Assembly: GCA_958296095.1 (NCBI GenBank)
Contig: OY282434.1
Span: forward strand, 124,001 to 188,000
Direction: 5' to 3'
DNA length: 64,000 nt
Origin: an uncultured Oligoflexales bacterium
Lineage (GTDB): Bacteria; Bdellovibrionota_B; Oligoflexia; Oligoflexales; JAPPIL01
Shown here one piece after another: positions 9,339 to 16,708 of this stretch. Positions within the stretch are counted from its first letter, which is position 1, and each line of letters starts with the position of its first letter. Below the pieces are notes generated by a model. That model made no database searches, was not told the origin of the DNA, and worked only from the letters and a program-made list of their open reading frames with translations. A program made the translations under genes and the position numbers.

Positions 9339-9440
9339 ACTTCCCCAGCCGCAGTTTGCAAAGTTTCAAAAATTACTTGCGGCATTTTTTGGGGTGGGTT
9401 AGTCGGGGCTGTTTGTTTAACCTAAGTTTAGGAGTTTGTG
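9339..9440 (+). promoter_or_regulatory. Leader copy 1 of the exported paralogue pair, with conserved stem
   Basis: About 100 bp that recur almost unchanged at 10715-10812 ahead of the paralogue; copy 2 lacks four T's. Both keep the inverted pair GCCGCA ... TGCGGC with a 23-25 nt loop followed by GGGG, and the AGGAG ribosome site. A shared 5' leader with a stem could be a promoter-distal regulatory hairpin; function is inferred only from conservation between the two copies. Confidence 0.5.
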
Positions 9441-10670
9441 ATGAGGTATGTAGCAGTGCTGTCGTTGGTATGGCTGAGCGTTAGCACTCAGCCTGTGCAA
9501 GGTAATAGTTTCAAGGCCATCAAGGGTAAGGTCAGCGGTGTCGCTGCCCGCTTGCTGCCGCAGGCGGTGGCACTGTCCTTCGGGGTATCGTTGCTGTTTG
9601 CGCCGCTGGCTAATGTCGATGCGGCAGGAGCTGGGACGCAAGACCGGCCTGTGGTTCAAGAACCAAGCCATGCACCAAAATTGGACGGGGCCGTGCGCAA
9701 AACCGATCTGCAACTCAAGGTGGACCGGGCAAGGTTCAGAACCGATTATCGACTCGCGGCGGCCGAGGCAGCGCGCATGACCAATCTGCAACTCAAGGAT
9801 GAGATTGATGCACTGGGGGTTGGCGTAACCGTGGATGAGCGCGGTGAGCTGACGCGCACGCCTACTAACCCCTATGCCGACCTGCTGCCTAGCCGCGAGG
9901 AAAGAATCAACTGGGAAGATTTCGATGCTGAGCTGGACGATATTCTGGATGATGCAGTGCGCAAAACCGATCTGCAACTCAAGGCGGACCGGGCAAGGTT
10001 CAGAACCGATTATCGACTCGCGGCGGCCGAGGCAGCGCGCATGACCAATCTGCAACTCAAGGATGAGATTGATGCACTGGGGGTTGGCGTAACCGTGGAT
10101 GAGCGCGGTGAGCTGACGCGCACGCCTACTAACCCTTATGCCGACCTGCTGCCCAGCCGCGAGGGCGGAGAGCGTCTGCGACTGCTGACGATATTGACTT
10201 ACCTGGAGACCATCGATGAGTCGTCGCTCTTCAGGCGCGGTGCAGGTGTGGGTCGTCGTGTTTCGATGTTGATAGAGATGAGCGATGCGTACAAAATGAC
10301 GGACAAGCCAGAATTGCGAGAATACTTTTCAAAAAGTTGGTCAGACCTTGTCCGTAACGAACTTCTGCTGATCCCGTATCTGTTTAAAGACAAGGCTGTT
10401 GCTTTGAGGGCAACGAGCGCAATAACGAGAGGAGAGCCGCTCAGTGTGGCGGCGCAGAAAATCAAACTAGCAGTGACAAAACATCGGAATTTACTGAACA
10501 AACTCTTACAAGGAGACATTTCCCCAGAAGAATATGAGCGAGACTATGCTGGTGTTGAGGATAAAATTATTTCAGCCGTGCGAGAGTACGCGGCAACCAA
10601 GGCAGCAACCAAGAAGCCGCTCCGCCGGGCTTTAAGAGCTGGCGGCCCCCATATACGCACAGGATGGTAA
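9441..10670 (+). CDS. Exported protein of unknown function, paralogue 1, with internal duplication
   Basis: 409 residues, start ATG 9441 behind AGGAG. Hydrophobic stretches at about 2-17 and 42-57 (ending LANVDAAGAG) suggest export or membrane anchoring. Residues about 85-153 and 173-241 are nearly identical (DLQLK.DRARFRTDYRLAAA ... TRTPTNPYADLLPSRE), reflecting a 208-bp DNA duplication. The C-terminal half is helical and charged (KHRNLLNKLLQGDISPEEYE). I do not recognise the family. The neighbour 10813-11973 is a paralogue, and the 3' end of a third copy lies at 14458-14550, so this is a locally amplified gene family next to the nuo operon. Confidence 0.75.
   Translation: MRYVAVLSLVWLSVSTQPVQGNSFKAIKGKVSGVAARLLPQAVALSFGVSLLFAPLANVDAAGAGTQDRPVVQEPSHAPKLDGAVRKTDLQLKVDRARFRTDYRLAAAEAARMTNLQLKDEIDALGVGVTVDERGELTRTPTNPYADLLPSREERINWEDFDAELDDILDDAVRKTDLQLKADRARFRTDYRLAAAEAARMTNLQLKDEIDALGVGVTVDERGELTRTPTNPYADLLPSREGGERLRLLTILTYLETIDESSLFRRGAGVGRRVSMLIEMSDAYKMTDKPELREYFSKSWSDLVRNELLLIPYLFKDKAVALRATSAITRGEPLSVAAQKIKLAVTKHRNLLNKLLQGDISPEEYERDYAGVEDKIISAVREYAATKAATKKPLRRALRAGGPHIRTGW
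9693..10164 (+). repeat. Intragenic direct repeat (208 bp, offset 264 bp)
   Basis: Bases 9693-9900 and 9957-10164 are almost identical and in the same reading frame (offset of 88 codons). The spacer encodes an acidic segment (NWEDFDAELDDILDD). Near identity of silent positions indicates a recent duplication or ongoing conversion. Confidence 0.92.
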
Positions 10671-10680
10671 CACAGTCTTT

Positions 10681-10705
10681 CTCCCCTCAGCTGTCCTGGG
10701 GGGAG
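10681..10705 (+). terminator. Stem-loop after paralogue 1
   Basis: CTCCCCTCAG pairs with CTGGGGGGAG around a CTGTC loop (10 bp with one G.U). Equivalent stems follow paralogue 2 (11984-12008) and the third 3' remnant (14520-14544); copy 2 has compensating changes (TCGG with TGAG). No T-run follows, so an intrinsic terminator role is uncertain; an mRNA 3' protection stem is possible. Confidence 0.55.
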
Positions 10706-10714
10706 AAACTAATG

Positions 10715-10812
10715 ACTTCCCCAGCCGCAGTTTGCAAAGTTTCAAAAATTACTTGCGGCATTGGGGTGGGTTAGTCGGGGCTGTTTGTTTAACCTAAGTT
10801 TAGGAGTTTGTG
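10715..10812 (+). promoter_or_regulatory. Leader copy 2 of the exported paralogue pair
   Basis: Duplicate of 9339-9440, starting at the same ACTTCCCC and keeping the GCCGCA/TGCGGC stem and AGGAG, but without the T-run between stem and GGGG. Confidence 0.5.
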
Positions 10813-11973
10813 ATGAGGTATGTAGCAGTGCTGTCGTTGGTATGGCTGAGCGTTAGCACTCAGCCTGTGCAAGGTAAGGGTCTCAAGGCCATCAAGGGTA
10901 AAGTCAGCGATGTCGCGGCCCGCTGGATGTCGCGGGCGGTGGCACTGCCCCTCGGAGCATCGTTGTTGTTTGCGCCGCTGGCTAATGTCGATGCGGCAGG
11001 AGCTGGGACGCAAGATCGACCTGTAGTTCAAGATCAAAGCCATGCACCAATCAAGGCGGACAGGGCAAGGCTCAGAACCGATTTTCGACTCGCGGCGGCC
11101 GAGGCAGCGCGCATGACCGATCAGCAGCTCAAGGATGCGATGGAGGCACTGGGGGTTCTTGATGCGGACATGGCAGCGCGCATGACCGATCAGCAACTCA
11201 AGGATGAGATGGAGGCACTAGGGGTTGGCGTAACCGTGGATAAGCGCGGTGAGCAGACGCACCCGCGTACTAACCCACCGTCATCACCAATTTCACCACC
11301 CAAGAATAGTGAGCAGACGCACCCGCGTACTAACCCTCATGTGCCCGTTGATATACTCGCCCTTAGTTATGAACGCGGGCTGACGCGCCCGCGTACTAAC
11401 CCCTATCTTTTAGATGATTTTTATCGATATAATGTCTTTGGCGAGATGAGGAACACGCGTACTGACCCCTATGCCGACCTGCTGCCCATCAGCGAGGGCG
11501 GAGAGAGTCTGCGACTGCTGATGATATTGACTCATCTGGGGGTCATCGATGAGCGGGCGCTCTTCGGGAGCGCTTTGGGTCGTCGTGTCGCGGGGGTGTG
11601 GTCGATAGACGATATGAACAAAATACCGGTTAAGCCCGAATTGCGAGAATACTTTTTTAAAAGTTGGCTAGACCTTGTCCGTAACGAACTTGTGCAAGAC
11701 ACGCTTGTTAGCAGAGCAGTTCAGCTTGATGTATTAGTTCCACAGGAATTTGTCGCGTCTGCATCAAGGAGTGCCGCAGCGCGGAAAATCAAACTAGCAG
11801 TAACAAACCATCGGAATTTACTGAACAAACTCTTACAAGGAGACCTCTCCCTAGAAGAATATGAGCGAGACTATGCTGGTATCAAGGAGAAAATTTTTTC
11901 AGCCGAGCGAGAGTCGTATGGAGTAATCCGGGCATCAAGGGCTGACAGTCCCCATATAGGCACGGGATGGTAA
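10813..11973 (+). CDS. Exported protein of unknown function, paralogue 2
   Basis: 386 residues, start ATG 10813 behind AGGAG. N-terminus nearly identical to paralogue 1 (MRYVAVLSLVWLSVSTQPVQ). Middle region contains two copies of ARMTDQQLKD(A/E)MEALGV and four versions of a short T.PRTNP motif separated by unrelated spacers. C-terminal KHRNLL-type helical region (here NHRNLLNKLLQGDLSLEEYE) is shared with paralogue 1. The variable middle with conserved ends resembles an exposed, diversifying segment (inference). Family not recognised. Confidence 0.72.
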   Translation: MRYVAVLSLVWLSVSTQPVQGKGLKAIKGKVSDVAARWMSRAVALPLGASLLFAPLANVDAAGAGTQDRPVVQDQSHAPIKADRARLRTDFRLAAAEAARMTDQQLKDAMEALGVLDADMAARMTDQQLKDEMEALGVGVTVDKRGEQTHPRTNPPSSPISPPKNSEQTHPRTNPHVPVDILALSYERGLTRPRTNPYLLDDFYRYNVFGEMRNTRTDPYADLLPISEGGESLRLLMILTHLGVIDERALFGSALGRRVAGVWSIDDMNKIPVKPELREYFFKSWLDLVRNELVQDTLVSRAVQLDVLVPQEFVASASRSAAARKIKLAVTNHRNLLNKLLQGDLSLEEYERDYAGIKEKIFSAERESYGVIRASRADSPHIGTGW

Positions 11974-11983
11974 CACAGTCTTT

Positions 11984-12008
11984 CTCCCCTCGGCTGTCCT
12001 GAGGGGAG
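11984..12008 (+). terminator. Stem-loop after paralogue 2
   Basis: CTCCCCTCGG pairs with CTGAGGGGAG around CTGTC. Counterpart of 10681-10705 with changes on both sides of the stem, which supports the stem being real. Confidence 0.55.
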
Positions 12009-12011
12009 AAG

Positions 12012-12082
12012 CTAATGACTTCCTGCACCTGCAGCTGGTCGAATTCATCCTCCAATGCCTGCACCTGTGCAGGGGAGGCGAA
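12012..12082 (-). pseudogene. nuoE fragment, first half of a split copy
   Basis: Aligns with 9009-9085 inside nuoE (GCTAATGAC, CTCCTGCACCTGCAGC, TCGAATTCATCCTCCA, TGCACCTGTG, GGGGAG.CGAA), with a 6-base gap and several substitutions. Homology stops at GGCGAAG, where a low-complexity repeat begins. The continuation of nuoE homology is found 3.3 kb away at 15349. Confidence 0.85.
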
Positions 12083-12332
12083 GCGAGCGTTACAAAGAGC
12101 CGTAGCGCAGCGAACGGCCTCTCCCCGCCCTTCATGGAGCTCTCGGTAGGCAAGCCTGAACATAACCGCAAGAAGTCTGATGACGAGCCCAAACGCAGTA
12201 ACAAGAGGTCTGAGAACAAGGAGCGAGCGGGGAGCTAGCAAGCGGCAAAAAAGCCTCGAAGAGCGAGCGATACAAACAGCATCGCGCAGCGATGAGCTAG
12301 GAAGCGAGCGATACAAAAGGCCGCAGCGCGAT
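12082..12332 (-). repeat. Repeat block, reverse orientation, half arm element
   Basis: Contains CGAGCGTTACAAAGAGCCG strings, then TTCATGGAGCTCTCGGTAGG (reverse complement of the left arm) without a right arm, then AGCGAGCGATACAAA modules up to the stop codon of the Rpn-family remnant. Confidence 0.85.
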
Positions 12333-13282
12333 CAGTTAACGTGTATTTTGCGTTTGATTTCAGCTAATTGTTTTTTGGAGATATTGGCAACTGCACAGAT
12401 GCCATCTTCGCTCAATTCACCAGATTCTAGGAGACGTATCGCGACCTGCTCGATACCCCGTTCGATACCCCGTTCGATACCCTGCTCGATACCCCGTTCG
12501 ATACCCTGCTCGATACCCCGCTCGATACCCTGCTCGACACCTTCTGCGCGGCCCCGCTGAAAGCCCTGATAATCGGCTTCCTCGAAGCCAAATCTGATTT
12601 CTTCCATAATCTTTACCTCCACGTTAGGGAAACTATCTGCCTCGATAGCAGCTAAGCCCTGCCTATCATATTTCTTATCGGCACGGCAAATATAGGACAT
12701 GAGCATTGACGATAAGGTCTTTCTATCTCCAGCTGTTAGCAGATACAGAGCACCGAATACCATCGTCATGACCTGATGGGTGAGCTTGCGGATGTATTTC
12801 ATCGCGAGCAAGCAGGCGGCACTGGTAATCTCTGGACGGCGCAGTTGTTCGGGCTGTAAGGCAGGTAAATCAACACTCTTGACGAAAAAATTGCCAAAAA
12901 TCCGTGCTAGTTTTGCGATAATTTCTGGTGGCACTTTGTTTTTTAGCAAATAATCCAGATAGTTATCGGGGGTAGTGATCTTGCTCAACCCTTGATTGAC
13001 CACGACCCCGAAAACAAGACCCTCGGTGCGATCCATCTCCCGTAAGCAGTATTTTCGCAACTGTTTGATGGCTTGGTTAGCTCCGCTGGTCTTGTGCTCA
13101 AAGAAGACACCGAAGTGCACCTGGCATTGTAGATAATTTTTTAACGGCAACTTGAAATGCAAATCACCGTAACCCTCCTGGTCAGTGCTGGGATTGAGGG
13201 TCGAATCCTTTGCCGTCAACCCTCCGTTATCTTGGCATGGCGCAGACCTACCGAGAAACTCGACCTGAGCATGTATAAGCAC
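12332..13282 (-). pseudogene. Rpn / PD-(D/E)XK family protein remnant, N-terminus replaced by repeat
   Basis: Open frame of 316 codons. From about residue 33 (13,185) it resembles Rpn/putative-transposase nucleases: GYGDLHFKL, VFFEHKTSG (the family's LxEHKS core), QLRKYCLREM, and the hallmark C-terminal run of E.GIE(R/Q)G repeats (about eight) before a short helical tail (EDGICAVANISKKQLAEIKR). The family normally has about 50 further residues at the N-terminus with the first nuclease motif; here residues 1-25 are just the translated right arm of the dispersed repeat (VEFLGRSAPCQDNGG). Hence I treat it as 5'-truncated. Rpn proteins are recombination-promoting nucleases; no activity is claimed for this remnant. 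Start codon uncertain. Confidence 0.75.
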
Positions 13283-14457
13283 ATGCTTTGCCTAAAAAAT
13301 AATCTGGTTGCAGTATTGGCAATATTTGTGGTCGAGTTTTCGTACGGTCTCACCGTGCCATTCATGTAACTCTCGCTCGGCAAGAGGTGGGGACAACCGC
13401 GAGAAGCCTGAGGACAAGCAGAGTGGTCTGAGGCAAAAAGCGAGCTAGCAAGCGAGCGATACAAAAAGCAGCGCAAGCAGCGAGGGTACGCAGAGAGACT
13501 AGAGGATAAGCAGCGAGCTAGGAAGCGAGCGTTATGAAGAGCCGCAGCGCAGCGTAGCGGAGCAACATATTTGGCGAGAAAATTAAGACCTGCGATTTCC
13601 TGATGTAGCTTTTGGTGAAATAAAAACTTATGCCTAAAAGACATGTTTAATTAGGTGGATATGTGAAACCCGATATTGTCCTTATTTAGCGCAAATCTTC
13701 GCTGTCTTGGCACGTGCCACCGTTATCTTGGCGAGGCGCAGTGGAGCTAGCCACCTTAGCACGTGCCACCGTTATCTTGGCACGGCGCAGCCCTACCGAG
13801 AAACTCCCCACGAATATGTACAAGCACATGCCTTATGCAAAAAATAATCTGACTGTGGTATTGGCAATATCTGCGGTCGTTTTCGCACGGCCTCGCCGTG
13901 CCGTTCATGGAGCTCTCGGTGGGCAAGAAGTGGGGGCAACCGCCGAGAGGTTTGAGTGCAAGCTTGAACGCAATGGCAGGAGGCAAAGACCTTCCTTAGC
14001 CCAAATCTCCGTTGTCTTGGCACGGCACAGACCTGCCGAGAAACTTTCCTTGAGTTAAGTGAAAGCACATACCTTGTGCGAAAAAATAAACTGGTGGCAA
14101 TATGGCAGTATCTGTGGTCGAGTTTTCGCACGGTCTTGCCGTGCCGTTCATGGAGCTCTCGGTGGGCAAGAAGTGGGGGCAACCGCCGAGAGGTCTGAGA
14201 CAAGCTTGAACGCAATACAGGGAGATCAGAGCGCAAGCAGCGAGCTAGGAAGCGAGCGTTACAAAGAGCCTCGTAGACGAGCGTTACAAAAAAGCCGCGC
14301 CACGGCGCAGCGCAGCGCAGCGAACGGTCTCTCCCCGCCCTTCATGGGGCTCTCGGTAGGCAAGCCTGAATGCAACCGCGAGAGGTCTGAGCGCAAGGAG
14401 CGAGGGAGCGAGAAAGCGGCAAAAAAGCCTCGTAGAGCGAGCGATATAAAAAGCCGC
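13215..14457 (-). repeat. Repeat block with three complete arm elements, reverse orientation
   Basis: Complete elements (reading on the minus strand) at about 13225-13385, 13770-13930 and 14010-14170, plus a half element near 14330-14370 and low-complexity modules. In the second, GGCACGGCG (13779-13787) pairs perfectly with CGCCGTGCC (13894-13902); in the third, GGCACGGCA (14019-14027) pairs perfectly with TGCCGTGCC (14137-14145). A 49-bp unit (GTTATCTTGG at 13722 and 13771) is repeated. No gene is supported here; the segment 13600-13690 carries no recognised feature. Confidence 0.88.
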
Positions 14458-14550
14458 TCCGCCGGGCATCAAGGGCTGACAGTCCCCATATACGCACAGG
14501 AGATGGTAACACAGTCTTTCTCCCCTCAGCTGTCCTGGGGGGAGGAGCTC
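14458..14550 (+). pseudogene. 3' remnant of a third copy of the exported paralogue family
   Basis: GGGCATCAAGGGCTGACAGT and CCCCATATACGCACAGGA followed by ACACAGTCTTTC and a CTCCCCTCAG/CTGGGGGGAG stem (14520-14544) match the last codons and 3' stem of paralogue 2 (11931-12008). The upstream part of the gene is missing; repeat modules abut it. Confidence 0.8.
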
Positions 14551-14577
14551 GGCAGGAGCCAGAGCCTAGCCTTCGAC

Positions 14578-15186
14578 TTACCTGTTAACGATATGAATAG
14601 TACCCGTTTTCTCTCCTGGTCTGAAGGTGCACCTAGCGGTGTATGGGAGTTCGAGTCCGAAGGCGTTCTTGGCATCAAAGTTGAGGTGCACGATAACGGC
14701 TCCAGTGATTGTTACAGTGTTGACGGCTGATCCCAGAAAATAGTGAATATCTACCGTTGAGGGGAACGTTGCTTTTTGTTTAATGTATTGGCCACAGAGA
14801 CTTATCGCGGCACCTCTGTCCCATGCTCTCTCTCTTTGCGAAATGGCTTTAGCTTTTCTGTTGTTGAGTTGTCTTTCATTGAAGTAGAATCTCTCACTGT
14901 TTTCACAGTCAACCCAGATGACGATGTTACTGGGACTCCCTCTGCCGCTGAGTTCGGACAGCACCACTTTGTCGCATTTGCTGGAGCGTGCTGCTTTTTC
15001 TGCGGCTATTTTACGCAGCTTCTCTATCTTTGCCACTCCTCGCTGGCCGTATTCAGCAAATGTCTTAGGGAAGTGTGCTTTGTTGTAGGGAATTAGGACA
15101 CTTGGTGAGATTTTTGACTTGGCATAGATTGTATGGTTGGCGGCAAAGGAGGCTAGCATTGCAATGGTCGCTGTTATGTGGCTCAC
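14578..15186 (-). CDS. Probable exported protein of unknown function
   Basis: 202 residues from GTG 15186 (AGGGTAAA just upstream). N-terminus (ITATIAMLASFAANHTIYA) is weakly signal-peptide-like. The middle has IVIWVDCENSERFYFNE, a pattern I have seen in small conserved hypothetical proteins (VDC.N..RFYF), and the end reads NAFGLELPYTARCTFRPGE. Codon-like base use and length support a gene, but the family is not named. It lies between the paralogue remnant and the second nuoE fragment, inside the segment that interrupts the nuoE pseudo-copy. Confidence 0.55.
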   Translation of the reverse strand: MSHITATIAMLASFAANHTIYAKSKISPSVLIPYNKAHFPKTFAEYGQRGVAKIEKLRKIAAEKAARSSKCDKVVLSELSGRGSPSNIVIWVDCENSERFYFNERQLNNRKAKAISQRERAWDRGAAISLCGQYIKQKATFPSTVDIHYFLGSAVNTVTITGAVIVHLNFDAKNAFGLELPYTARCTFRPGEKTGTIHIVNR

Positions 15187-15348
15187 TTTACCCTACGCGT
15201 TGGTTGACTTTCTTGTCTATTAAGTGTATCGGAACTTTCCCTCTTTTCATTAAGTTTTTTCCCGAGTTCCGCCCGCAGTCGTCGCTAAGGCTTGAGGTGT
15301 TTCTCTTGGACTACAGTCGCACATGTTCTAGGCAGATATTTAGCGCTT

Positions 15349-15390
15349 GATGAAGCCGTGCTGCTGGTGAATGTCGTTCAAAAACGGCAC
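15349..15390 (-). pseudogene. nuoE fragment, second half of the split copy
   Basis: GAAGCCGTGCTGCTGGTG and ATGTCGTTCAAAAACGGCA align with 9085-9120 of nuoE with only a few changes. It begins where the fragment at 12012-12082 stops (both share GAAG), so the two pieces are halves of one copy separated by about 3.3 kb. Confidence 0.8.
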
Positions 15391-15397
15391 GCGCCAC

Positions 15398-16678
15398 CTA
15401 GCCTTCCTGGATGTCAGCACCGAGACGCTGAAGTTTTGTGACAATACCACCATAGCCCCGTTCGATTTGGGTGGCGTTGTCGATGTGGCTGGTGCCCTTA
15501 GCGACCAGCGCGGCCATCAGCAGTGCCATGCCGGCCCGCACGTCGGGCGAGGTCAAATGTGCCGCTGACAGGCGAGTCGGGCCGTTGACTACGACGCGGT
15601 GCGGATCGCACAGGACGATGTTTGCACCCATAGCTAGCAGGCTGTCGATGAAGAACATCCGCCCCTCGAACATTTTTTCAAAAAAAATCACCGTGCCATG
15701 CGCTTGCGTCGCCGCGACGATAGCCACCGACATCAAATCCGTGGGAAAAGCAGGCCACGGCCCGCTGCAAATCAAAGGCAATCTATTGCCGATGTCCTTT
15801 CTGATTTGTAGCGCGGAACTGCTAACCTTCACCGTGCGGTGCTCGCGATCGCCCTCGACCTTGATGCCAAGTCGTGCCAGAATTTTTAAAACAAAACGCA
15901 AGTCATCCAGCTCAACACCCTGTATCTCAAGTGCACCACCGCCAATCGCACCGAGACAGATAAAACTGCCGACCTCCATGTAATCTGGAGCTATCGTATG
16001 TGTCGTGCCCCGCAAACGCGCTACACCTTTGATGACCAAGCGATTTGAACCAATCCCACTGATGTTCGCACCCATCGCGTTCAGCAAGCGGCACAAGCCT
16101 ACTACGTGCGGTTCACACGCACAGTGTTGAATTGTCGTCTCGCCTTCGCCCAACACCGCGAGCAGAATGATGTTCTCCGTTGCCGTCACCGAAGGCTCGT
16201 CGAGCAAAATTTCACACCCCCTGATATGCTCGATGCAGCCCTCGATATGTCGATCGAGGGTGAGCTTACCCCCCAATGCAGTGATACCTTCCCAATGAGT
16301 GTCGATACGTCGTGCACCGATAACATCCCCCCCCGGCAAGGGCAGTGATACTCGCCCACAACGAGCCAACAACGGCGCTAACAACAAGATCGAAGCTCTA
16401 ATCTTGGCACACAGGTCATCGCGCGGCGCAAATCCTCGCACCTCACGTGCTTGGCAAACCAACGTGTTGGCATCCCGCCACACGATATGCACGCCGAGAT
16501 CTTTGAGAATTTCAACCAACACCAGCACATCACCGATGCGCGGCACCCGCTCTAGCACGACTTCTTCATCGGTAAGCAACGTTGCAGCAAGACAAGGCAA
16601 GATTTCGTTCTTGTTGCCCGACGGTGTTAGCACACCACTCAACGGCCGTCCGCCCGTGATGTCAAAGAAACTTGCCAT
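15398..16678 (-). CDS. murA: UDP-N-acetylglucosamine 1-carboxyvinyltransferase, Asp active-site form
   Basis: About 426 residues; first committed step of peptidoglycan synthesis, transferring enolpyruvate from PEP to UDP-GlcNAc in the cytosol. Start taken at ATG 16678 (MASFFDITGG) with GGGGGTGGTG just upstream, rather than TTG 16690. Family signatures: GNKNEILPCLAATLL, RASILLLAPLLAR, LPLPGG.VIGAR, FPTDLMS, and RAGMALLMAAL. The catalytic loop reads PGGDVIGAR, with Asp118 where most enzymes have Cys115 (E. coli numbering). Asp enzymes (known in mycobacteria, Chlamydia and Borrelia) are active but not alkylated by fosfomycin. 30 bp downstream of pckG on the same strand. Confidence 0.93.
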   Translation of the reverse strand: MASFFDITGGRPLSGVLTPSGNKNEILPCLAATLLTDEEVVLERVPRIGDVLVLVEILKDLGVHIVWRDANTLVCQAREVRGFAPRDDLCAKIRASILLLAPLLARCGRVSLPLPGGDVIGARRIDTHWEGITALGGKLTLDRHIEGCIEHIRGCEILLDEPSVTATENIILLAVLGEGETTIQHCACEPHVVGLCRLLNAMGANISGIGSNRLVIKGVARLRGTTHTIAPDYMEVGSFICLGAIGGGALEIQGVELDDLRFVLKILARLGIKVEGDREHRTVKVSSSALQIRKDIGNRLPLICSGPWPAFPTDLMSVAIVAATQAHGTVIFFEKMFEGRMFFIDSLLAMGANIVLCDPHRVVVNGPTRLSAAHLTSPDVRAGMALLMAALVAKGTSHIDNATQIERGYGGIVTKLQRLGADIQEG

Positions 16679-16708
16679 CACCACCCCCAAACCAGCAAAC
16701 GCAGGCGA

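Noticed and set aside
13187..13210. tRNA-like TpsiC string (GGTCGAATCC)
   Set aside because: No acceptor stem, D arm or anticodon arm could be found around it.
12332..13282. Intact transposase / active insertion sequence
   Set aside because: Rpn-type core lacks its N-terminal motif, and no terminal inverted repeats or target duplication were found.
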